Shown: piece by piece, positions 32,801 to 44,800 of the stretch
Numbering within the stretch: the stretch's first letter is position 1
Layout of the letters: each line of letters begins with the position of its first letter
DNA from: Siphonodentalium dalli
Lineage: Eukaryota > Mollusca > Scaphopoda > Gadilida > Siphonodentaliidae
Reading direction: 5' to 3'
NCBI GenBank assembly: GCA_032622095.1
Contig: CP136064.1
Location: forward strand, 194,153,948 to 194,217,947
DNA: 64,000 bases
Translations under genes and position numbers: made by a program
Notes under the pieces: model-generated
What the model was told of the DNA's origin: nothing
Seen by the model: the letters and a program-made list of their open reading frames with translations, nothing else
Databases searched by the model: none

Positions 32801-35800
32801 CGGCCAAAAAACATGGCCGCCAGTAGCCATCTTGGATTTTACTCTTTGTATGACTAAATTCTTTAGCACGGGCTGCAGGTCGTACCTTTAGTCTGATCAT
32901 CATAAAATTTGTCATGTATATTAACAATGACATGTAGATGGGAACGACTCATTTTGGGGTCATTCGGCCGAAAACATGGCCGCCAGCAGCCATCTTGGAT
33001 TTTACTCCACATTCCTAATCGCTCCATTGACTGTAATACATTAAATTATTCCCTTTCCAAGTTGAGCTACAGTGTCATTGACACTTTCATTTCTCCTGCA
33101 GTAGGCAAGAAAAAATAAAACATCACTCCTGGATAAAAAAAACCAATGCACTATTTATTGTATAAACTTTGTTATCCTTTACTCACATTGCTTCAAAATT
33201 GCTTCAAGAAATTTTAAATTGACTAATTTGGTAGGAATTATGGTGGTGCATGTAGCTACCTCATATTTCAGTTGTGCTAACTGAGTGACATGTCCATTTT
33301 TGCCAAATCATTGTTTTAAATCATTGCATTTGATTTACTTATGTTCAACTATAAAAAAATTGTTTTTGAATTTTTAGGGTTAGAGTTCCGAAAAGAAGCA
33401 GCAGTTCCAAACACATGTATATGGGTATTTTTAATGGAGCACGAGTGGTTCGAGGTCCAGATTGGGATTGGGGAAATCAGGATGGTAAGAATCAGTGCAT
33501 TAACACAAAGGTCAAAGTTAGGGCCCGGCGAAGATTCGATTCGATTCGATATACTCCCGATGATTCGATTCGATATCATTCATCCGATTCGCCTCAAAAC
33601 GAATCTTAACAACATCAAATATAACGCGCAAAGATTGTGCCATTTTTAACGCAGTCATCGGAAAAAATCTCCATGAAACAGAGCAGTCTACTAGTACGGG
33701 CAATGCAGTTAATAAACCGGTGACTCAACCTACCGAGAGTTTAGTTGACTTTATGTTTGATGACGTTGAAGCTGCCCACGAGAGAGACAATGTACTGGAC
33801 CCTGGTGACAATTCATTATATGTACGGCTAACCAGGGAAATGGGGGTATACTCGCGTGTTATGTTATTAAAAAGGGATGACTCTCCACTGGAGTTTTGGA
33901 AATCGAACCAGTCGTCATTGCCTTTACTCGCTACAACTGCGAAGGATATACTCGTTATTCAAGCGACGAATTGTTCCAGTGAGAGTAAATTCAGTTGGAG
34001 GGAACATATTAACGGACCAAAGGCACAGTCTCTCCAACTTTAATGCGGAAACGTTAATCGGGCCCCCAACAACTCGAACTTACTCTTTCCGTCACTGGTA
34101 CAAACTGCAAAAGCCAGTGAAATTAAGAGTGAATAGTTTGGTCGCTTGAATACCAAGTATATACATGATTACATGTGTTAACTGCTATAAGTTCGCAGCT
34201 TTTGCGAGTAAATGCAGAGATGACTTTTTGAGTCTCGTTCGCTTTCCAAAACCCCAGTGAAAGCTAACCCTTCGTTGACTCATTACAAGATAGTGTTTCC
34301 AAAGTGACCATGTTTTAGTTTTTAATAACTGCCTTTATATTTCCTTTGATGAAATTCAGTTGCTTTGATGAAATTGCGACCGTTGACTTGACCGTTGACT
34401 CTAACTTCTAAGTATCGCTGACTAAATTTGATGAAATTGCTTTGATGAAATTCAGTTGCTGTTTTAAGTTTTTAATAACTGCGTTTATATTTCCTTTGAT
34501 GAAATTCAGTTGCTGTCAAAGTGTAGAACGATGAACATTGGCACACTTCATGTTGTATTATATTGACTGATTTTGCATGAATTAAACTATCCAGTTTATT
34601 TTCCCCGAGTCACAATATTATTCATTGTAACAACTGCATTCCCGAGTCCCGATGCCAGTTGTATAGCCAGTATGGCGCCGCACTGTATACCCAGCTGTGA
34701 TTGATGATGTGTGGCGTAGTTATATTATGAATCATTTACGATATTTTTTCCAGGAAGATAATCGCACATGGTGAAAACAAATCAACTAGTTAACGAATAG
34801 TTTGTAACTGTTATTAATAAAATCGATGTTTATTCACTATAAATTTGTCCCAGTAATTGAACTCAGGTTTTCTATTATTCGATTCGAAGATTCGATTCGA
34901 TATCATTCGGCTGATTCGATTCGAGATTCGATTCGAACGAAAAAAGGCCGATTCGCCGGGCCCTAGTCAAAGTACTGTCCTTTAACCCTTTCATGATGGG
35001 AGCTGCACTGTGCAACATTAAAGATTCTATGTCATGCATTCTTTTATATATATATAAGAGAATGCACTGGCTTACACGGTCAAGGTAAATATTGCTAGGC
35101 CAATGTATTCTCTTATATATATATATGAGGCTCCCTATGCCTCATATCTATGTAAGATTCAAGCCTTGAAATAGTGTGTCTGTCATTTGCAGAATGAGGT
35201 CCCCAGAGGGTGAATTTAGTGATGCTACCCTGCATAGCGGGCTAGCATCACCAAATTCACCCTCTGGGGACCTCATTCTGCAAAAGACAGACACACTATT
35301 TCAAGGCTTGTATATATGAGGCTCCCATCTATGTAAGATTCGCATATAAGAGAATGCAAATTTCAGGAAGCTTCAGTCATGGAAGGGTTAGTATGTCCCT
35401 GTTTGATTGGGCTTTTTACTGAACATTTTAGCAGAAATTTGAGAAAAGGGACTCCCCCCTACTAGTAGTTCAAATCGCTTGCAAAGTTGTGATATTGGGT
35501 AATAGCACTAGTTCTCTAATCAGCATTCCTGGGTGTAAACAAGAACCTGATCAGGTGGTTACTAGTACATGCTCCATCAAGTGCTTACTGTTAGTTGCTT
35601 CATGCTTGATAAAATCATTTGGTATACAGGTTATGGTTGTATACCATAGTAAGTAACAAAATATTCTTAAAGTGATGTGAAACACGGTAGGGTGATCAAA
35701 TTGAAATGGAGAATAATCTTGCTCAAAGTAGTATTTTTTACAAATATTATATCGAAATTGACAACAAACACCGCCATTCTTATATATTAATTAAATACAG

Positions 35801-38800
35801 TGACTCTCGAATCAGTCTCGATGGCGAAATCGTTTTCGTTAGCTTATCGCAGATAGTTGCGTCCCAAATCGAGAATTAAATATTTACAATTGCGCATAGT
35901 TCAGATGATGTTTTCTATGGATTGGTAAGGTCAATTTGTTTAAAATTTTGGCGATGTTACTAGAATGCTATATTCCTCCAGTTGGCATAATGCCTGAATA
36001 CTAACTTACTAGTTTCACGCACCCGAATAAGTACGTAATATATCTTTAAAGATGGTATGTCTCATCGCAGGTAGTTTTATAGAGAATCCGGCATTTAAAA
36101 TAATAGATATGAATTGATTACACTTGTCTGAAAAAGTTTTTATCAATTACTACAAATTTTATTTAGAATTTCTGACTAGTATCACATCTGCTGGACAGTT
36201 TTACGGCTATTTTTAGAACATAAATCAGTGCAATAATGTTCATAACATACCATTTGTGAACCAAGGACAACTCTATCTTGTTAGTGGCCTCAATCACGGA
36301 AAATTGTATTTCAACTATTGATTTACCATGATCTTCCGATCGAAATAAACCTCTTTTAATATTATGCCTTTATGGACAAATAATATCCCCAGTTTTATCT
36401 GTATATTATTTACAAAATAGCTATTTGTAGTCTTGAAATCTGGATTTATAAATATTATATTGTTGTTGTAATTGTGGCCCGGAAGAGATAGACCATCTTT
36501 AAATTAGATTTAATGCTACTACAGTAACCCTTTAACCACAGCAGAATTATGGGAAATTTTTCGAGAGCTTTCCGATGAATGGCAGCAAGCTATATTTCCG
36601 ACTAAATCCTGAAACATTTCCCATAATTCTGCTGCAGTTCAGTGGTTGATTATTTAGGACATTATTGTATTTATAAAACTTAACTTTATTGCTGTCACAC
36701 TGCGCTCTTTAAAGTTTTAAGTGAAAACAAAGTAAATCATTTGTATATACCAACATGTTTTACACTCAGTTTGGTGTTTTCAATACAATCCAAAACCTAC
36801 TAAATGAAACCACTGACTCTGTGAACAACCCATTACTGTATAACGATGAATTAACATGAACATCTTTGATACTTTATTTGTATTTTTCAGGTGGAGAAGG
36901 GGAAAAAGGGAAAGTTACAGACATTCGAGGTTGGGACTCCGAATCTGGACGGAGTGTAGCACATGTGACCTGGGCTTCAGGGTCAACAAACGTCTACAGG
37001 GTTGGACATAAAGGAAAAGCTGACCTGAAATATGTCCATGCTGCTACTGGTGGCAACTACTATAAAGATCATTTACCTGTTTTAGGTGAGCTTAATTAAA
37101 GCTGTGTTAAAAGGCATTATTGTTCGTTGAGTCAGAGATTTGTTTTGTTCTTTGCAATATTAATTTTTTATCCTATTTTGTTTCTTTTTGCTATTTGCTC
37201 GCATCTTTTAAATTATGACGTTTTCATCCCAGTAAGAACTATTCAATTTCACTCCATATTTATGCATTTGTTGAAACGCAGCTGTTTATGATTGACATTG
37301 GTCATTAATTGCATAACATGAACAAGGGATTAATGAGGTTTGCTAATTTCTCACAATCATAATCCCATACCCACATTGAAACCGTCCTTCATTTCTTATA
37401 TGAACGTTCATAAGATTGGTCTGAAAATGACATTTAAAATTTTTTTTAGATTCAGCCAACACAGCTATATGGTGGATGAAAATTAGGGATGATATGCGTA
37501 GAAAAATATATTTTTCTAACAAAATCAACAAAGAGCATATTGTTTTCTGTTTGGATAAAATGTCATTGGATGAAAATTTACATGTTTTGTTTTATTATAT
37601 TTTGATTTGGATAATAACTTTCTGATTTTGTAAAAGCAATTTCTGCTTCATTTCAGGAGAGCTTGTAGAAATTCTTCCCACTTCTGGTATTCCATGCCAG
37701 TTCAAAGTTGGTGATAAAGTTAGAGTCGACCTTGAACCAGAAATTCTTAAAGCAATGCAGGAAGGTCATGGTGGATGGAACCCACGGATGGCTGAAGTGA
37801 GTTATTTTTAGGTCAACCTGTCTAAGACTGATTGGCACTTTTGTTGTGGATGCAACCGAATTTTGTCAATTGCAGTCGAGGTTTTTTAGTTCACCTGAGT
37901 CAGAAGATATAGTCATCATTCTTGTCTGTCCATCCATCCGTCCATCCACCCATCTGTCCATCTGTACGTCAACATCTTCTCCAGAACCGCATGTCAGAAA
38001 TGAGTCGTATTTGGTGTGGATGGTCCCTAGGTGACTAGGATTCAGATTTGTTCAAATGAGGTTACTGAGTCAAAAAGGGGTGGAGCCAGGAACATAACTC
38101 TTTCCCTTTCATTATAATTCTTAAAACGTCTTATTCTCAAGAACCATCAGGCCTATTTAGCTGATAGTTCAATTCTACGAGTAAAATATGAAAAGGGATT
38201 GTCCATATTGTGTTGATGTTTTTTTGATGATTTATTTGTTACTCCGTTTTCAGTATGTTGGCCGTGTGGGTACTGTTCATAGAATCACAGACCGAATGGA
38301 TGTTAGAGTTCAGTATGAGGGCTGTAGTAATAGATGGACCTTTCATGCAGGAGCTCTTACCAAGGTAACACCAGGGCCTGGAATCTCTCATCGAAGTGGC
38401 ATATTATTATTCAGATTCAAGATCTAAACTTTTTCACTGTATATTAGAAAATAAAAAATCTGCACTTCTGTATGCATGATCTAAAATCGGCTCTTCTCAA
38501 CATATCACAGATTTATAATTTGTGCTTACTAGTATGTTAGTTCAATGACCTCTCTAAAAAATGCTTGCTGGTACAACTTTAGTTGCGTTCACATATGTTT
38601 GCATTCATTACAGGTCCACATGTTTGCTGTTGGTGATATCATTAAAGTCATTTATAATGTTCATCAAGTTCGAGAAAGTCAGAAAGGTCACGGAGAGTGG
38701 ACTGATAATATGAAATCTGTAAGTTTCTATTCTTTTATTTTCATAGTTGAACACATAGTACACATGCTAAAGATGCTTGAATTTGATCAGGACCCAACAA

Positions 38801-41800
38801 TAAAATAGTCTGGTTTATGAACATTTTGGTTGGAAAAAAGTAGGCACAAGAGGGGGGGTATAAATATGCATGACCACACATGCAATTGGCAAGTATCGGA
38901 ACCATCCAGCTGTACCATCCATTGAGTATGATAAGTTTTACTCATATTATAAAAATAGACTACTCAAGGTATATTTTGTCTCTTAAAATATATAAATAAA
39001 GGAAAAGAATGTGAAAGCAAAAAGAGTCACTGCCATCTATTTTCTTCACCACTGTGACCACATGCTCCATATTTTATTAACATGAATATAAACCAATCAA
39101 ATAAACAGTTATATTTTTTATTTACAATAATGAGAAAACAGTTGTAGGATAGGTTCATAAAACAGACTATTAACCCTTTTGTGACGGAAGCTGTGCTTGT
39201 GCAGCATTTAAGATCCTGTGCCAGTGCATTCTCTTATATATGCGAGTCTCTGTGGGAGACTTGAATATATTAGATAATGCACATTATGCACTGGCTTACA
39301 AGGTAAATATTGTTAGACCAATGTATTCTCTTATATATGCGAGGCTCTCTCATATATAAGAGAATGCATTGGCACATGGTTTTCTCGAACTTTCATGAAA
39401 CTCCTGTCATGGAAGGGTTAAATTGCAGTTCCCTCATATTTATTTGAATGATAATTTTAATGACATGCAAACTCATGCAAATTAAAGTCATTTGAATCCA
39501 CAGGATGATATCAACTTTCCCTTCTATTTCTTTGAACTATTTCAGTGCTTATTAACCATCTCATGACAGGAGCCGTGCTGGTGCAGCATTAAATATCATG
39601 TGCCAGTGGATTCTCTTATATATTTGAGCCTCCCACAGCCGGCCTGGTATATATAAGAGAATGTACTGGCTTAGAAGGTCAAGGTAATACTGTTAGGCCA
39701 ATGTGTTCTCTTGTATATGAGAGGCTCCATATGGGAGACTAGCATATATAAGAGAATGCATTGGCTCATGGTTTTCACAAAATTTCAGGAAGCTCCAGTC
39801 ATGAATGGGTTAAGTGTTAAGTGTGTAATGTGACATGACTTCAGAGATGGGCTATATGTAATCACGCTCTAATTTACGATGTTACTTTTTCTTAAAGTGA
39901 CCCAATGCCTTCGCAGTGCATGTGCAAAATTATAAAAGTTTGTAAAAACATCACCACCAAGAAGAACATGGAGAAACAGATAAACTTTGATCTTATATTA
40001 GTTATTGACTGTTCTCCGATAACGAACCGTATGCTATTGAAACCATTGTAATGCAAACAACACTTGTATAGTGATTTGTCAACAAACATCGCTAATCACA
40101 TAGTAAGTTCAAATATTTTAGTCTAAGATTTTCAGAATAGTTTTGAATGCTTTGAACTTGCCAATGTTTGCCATCAAGTTTTGATTAAACTTGGGAATCT
40201 TATTAGACTAACTTGGACATTGATCGGTAATGCCACTGTGCCAGTAGTGTTTACATAACCATCGTTTTGATATGCAAAATCTCGTTATTGGAAAGTATTT
40301 AGCGGCGCTCTTAATTCAGATTGTTTGGTTACGGCCCAGTTTGCTTCAGCATTGCGGATTGCCATAGACAGTTATGAGGGCTGTATTAGTAATGTAAATA
40401 AGTACTAGTCTATCTATTGATATATGCACTAGTCAATCATACTGTTACTTGTTTAACCCTTTCCTGATGGGAGCTGCGCAGTTGCAGCATTAAAGATCAT
40501 GTGCCAGTGCATTATCTTATATATGCTCATTGTTACAGGATTTTAACAAAATTTCAGGAAGCTCCAGTCATGAAAGGATTAACAGACATTTGAAAAAATG
40601 TTTATTTTGCATGAATCAAAGAGCGTAAGTTCCTTTAAATTCTTGTCCAATGTTGCAGACACTTGGTAAAAGTGGGAAGGTACTGAAAGTCTACGCCGAT
40701 GGCGATTTGCGTGTATTTGTTGCTGGTAAAACATGGACGCTGAACCCAGCATGCTGTCAGCTGGTGCCTCACGGTGCACAGGAGCTGAATAACACCATGG
40801 GCCAGAATGAAAGAGACGATCACTCAGGACGTAAGTATTTTCAATTCATGTTTGTATACTTCTTGTTTGTGAGCAGATTATTTGTGTACACACCTGGTCT
40901 GTTTAATATTATGTTTACCCATTCCATGTATGGTACTAATAATGCTGACGTCTGGATCAATCATCCGTTTTTGTCTGTCCATAGACACATGCTATCTGAT
41001 GCGATAACTCAAGTATATTTTATTGGATCGTGTTCATCCCATGGACATGGCTATCTGATGCGATAACTCAAACAGTTTTCCTCTGATCTTGTTTAAATTT
41101 GATTACAGGGTTCCAGATGACACACCCTTTACTCCAATCATCAGCTTAGAAAAATATTAACCCTTCCCATCCATTCAATAGACATATGCTATCTGATACA
41201 ATAACTCAATCTATCATATCTCACTTCTAGTTGATAATCTACTTATAAAAATTTATTCACATTTCTACCCAACTGATATTGTTGATAAGCTAGTCACAAG
41301 CAGCATTCATTTCGTTTCCAACAAGTTTTGATTACTTCAATGAACTCAGTATTTTAGTATTTCAGTGTTTCAGTGAGTCCCCTAGCACATATTCCCTTAT
41401 GACATATTTCCTTCCCAAACCCAGAGATTAAATCAACTGTCACCTGTGTATTGCTCACTAAATGAAACCAACATGGAATGATGAATTAAGATAATTTTAT
41501 TTACCAGCTAATGTTGACCACTAGTTAATAATTTTATGGAAAATAAATCTTTTCAAAGATACACAATTTTATTGGCTTAGATGTGAAAGATATCGGACAG
41601 ACATCGCTAAATGCCAATTGTTTAATTCTGTCCAGTTAGTCAGTTACGTTGTCAATTAACATTTGTGCTGATTAAAGATTATTTGGTGCTGATTAAAGAT
41701 TATGTGGACCAGATATTCAGGAATATTTCTTGGTATAAACATGTGTTCGTAAGTTTATTGGACATAGAAATAAAAAAAATCATTATTATTTGAGTCTCAG

Positions 41801-44800
41801 ACAATATTTTTCTCGGAACAATGAAGGAGCTTTATTTTTATATGCCCGTTTTAAATGAATGGGATGTAATATGTTATTGATCTGTCCATCCATCTGTCCG
41901 TTGGGAGCATCTGTCCATCATTCCATCCATTCACTTTTTGTTTCCGGATGATAACTTGGATAGTCTCAACTGAATGGGATGAAAGTTGTTATGTGTGTTT
42001 ACTAGCACAAATACAGGTCAAGTTCTAATTGTGAGATCCCACCAAAATACGTCACCAATCTTCAGAAGTCATGATATCATACTATGGGTATACTTTAATG
42101 CCTGTTGGATTGTATGAAATCGATAGCACGTGTTTTTTCCATTTCCGAATATATTCCGCATATTGAGATAAGTCTGGAATTTTACACATTCCGACCGTTT
42201 TGGATCCAAGTTTTATTAAAATGTTTCTCAATTCTTGATGGTGTTAGGAAATGATCAACAGTACGGTATTTCCCCAGCCTCATTTATAAAATTATTAGAA
42301 AGACACGAAAAACATTTCCTATATTCGTGATATGTTTAGCATTCGTTATTAAACAGTCATGTCCCATTGGATAATCCCATTACATACGGTGAAGCGCTTA
42401 ATTATCTTTAAAATATGAAAAACAATAAATGCCCGGGAAATGACGGTTTCAGTGTAGAGTTTTACAAATTTTTTTGGACTGATGTGGGAGCCTACGTGGT
42501 CAGATCAATGAATTATGGTTTAAGTATAGGAAAGCTGTCGACTACACAAAGGCAGGGTATTGTCACACTGTTACCAAAAGATAACAAACCTAGACAATTT
42601 CTGAAAAATTGGAGACCGATCTCTCTCTTAAATGTAACATACAAAATACTTACTGGAGTGTTATCAAATAGATTGAAAAAGTTCTTACCTACATTAATAC
42701 ATCAAGATCAAACTGGATTTATAGCCGGTAGATATATTGGGGAAAACATAAGGCTTTTACATTTTACATTTTACATTTACAAAGAAAAACAAAATACCTG
42801 GACTTATGCTAATGATTGATTTTGAGAAGGCATTTGATTCGATTTCTTGGAAATTTATTATCGCTGTTTTGAAATATTTCAAGTTTAGTCAAACGTTCAT
42901 CAATTATATACAAACCCTTTATTGTGATTCATCGTCATGTATAAACATGAATGGTCAGATATCCAGATTTTTTAACTTAAGAGCGGGGGTGCTGACAAGG
43001 CGATCCTATATCCCCATATATATTTCTATTATGTGGTGAAATTCTAGGTATTATGGTGAGAAACTCTCAGACAGTTAATGGAATCAATGTTGGTAATAAA
43101 AATATACGAATATCTCAATACGCTGATGATACATCCATATTTTTGGACGGGTCACCCGAGTCACTGGAAGCAACCATGTATATCCTTGATAAATTTAAAC
43201 ACGTTTCAGAACTGAAAATTAATTACAATAAAACGCAGGCAGTTTGGATAGGTACCAAATCAGATTGCACAGAGACTATTTGTGACAGGTGGAAATTAAA
43301 ATGGAATCCGGAAACATTCAAAATATTGGGTATTGAATTTAATCACGATATTAACAGAATGATCGATATAAATTTCTCTAATGGATTAAATAAAATAAAA
43401 AACATACTTTCAACATGGGGTAGAAGAAACTTGACTGCACTAGGCAGAATAACTGTAGTAAAATCCCTAGCTATTTCAAAAATTGTACACTTATTCCTAG
43501 CATTACCAAACCCTCCAGCACAATTCATTAAAGAACTAAATAAAACTCTTTTTGGTTTTGTTTGGAAGAATGGTCCAGATAGAATTAGTAGGAAACAACT
43601 TATACAAGATTATACAAATGGTGGATGTGCAATGACTGATCTAAATGGATTTATGAACTCAATGAAAATATCATGGATTAAAAGATGTATAGTTCAAGAT
43701 ACATCATGGACTATCATTCTTGAAAATTCTGCCCCCATATTTAATACATGTTGGTACCTAATGACCCCATCTATTTTAAAGAAGCATGCTCAAGCTGTTG
43801 ATAATCCTTTCTGGAGAGATGTAATTAACGCATGGATGGTATACTGTAATAAATTATATCCTATAAGTCAGATAGACTTTAATACCCTACCATTGATTGG
43901 TTTTAATGCCACAGCCAAATTTGTAGAACCACGAATAAACATGTTTATGACCGAAAGGATAGTAACTATTTCAGATTTTAAAATCCCATCTGGGAGTTTC
44001 ATGTCATACAATGAGTTTACTTTAAAATATAAATCAAAATTGGATTTTGTAACATTTCATGGAATAGTAAAATTAATAAAAAAACTACGAAAAATCATTA
44101 AAGAAATGTGATAACAAAATGACTGTGGATTATCCATTTATTCCATTCCAAATAAAAACAAAATATTCTAAATACAACTAGCAAAAAAAATGTATGTAAG
44201 ATAATGATCCCATATGAAAATCAAAGCAAACAAATAGCTAAATGGGAGGATAAACTAAACAAAACATATAGCATGGAATGGTGGAAAGAAGTTTTTAAAT
44301 GTCCCTTTTACAATGTTACAGATACAAAACTTAAATGGTTTCAATATCGAATTAACACACATATACTATGTACAAATAAATTTTTGAAAATAATAGGCAT
44401 CCAAGATGAAGATACATGTACATTCTGTAAAAACAAAATCGAAACAATACTTCATATCTTCTGGGAATGTCATAAAAAAAATTTGGCGGACTGTAGAGAT
44501 GTGGGTATACAATCTAACAAGCCAAAGAATTAAACTAAATAATATAATAGCTATTTTTAGCAACACACCAGAGAAAAACCTTGAACCGTGGATACAATTT
44601 TTACTTCTATTTACCAGATACCATATATATAGGTCAAAATTAAATGAACACATACCAAATTATCTATGCTTGCAAAGAGAACTAAAGGCATACTACCTTG
44701 CTGAACGTATATGTTATTATAACCAAGGCCGATATAAACAATTCACAGAAAGATGGTCATACTTAAAATATTTAATTGAATAATCTATTATTCAGCCAAC

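Noticed and set aside
33341-33649. 102-codon plus-strand open frame over mib2 exon 3
   Set aside because: It is in a different frame from the exon and runs into the hAT end; the spliced frame with [13 protein letters not shown] is the right one.
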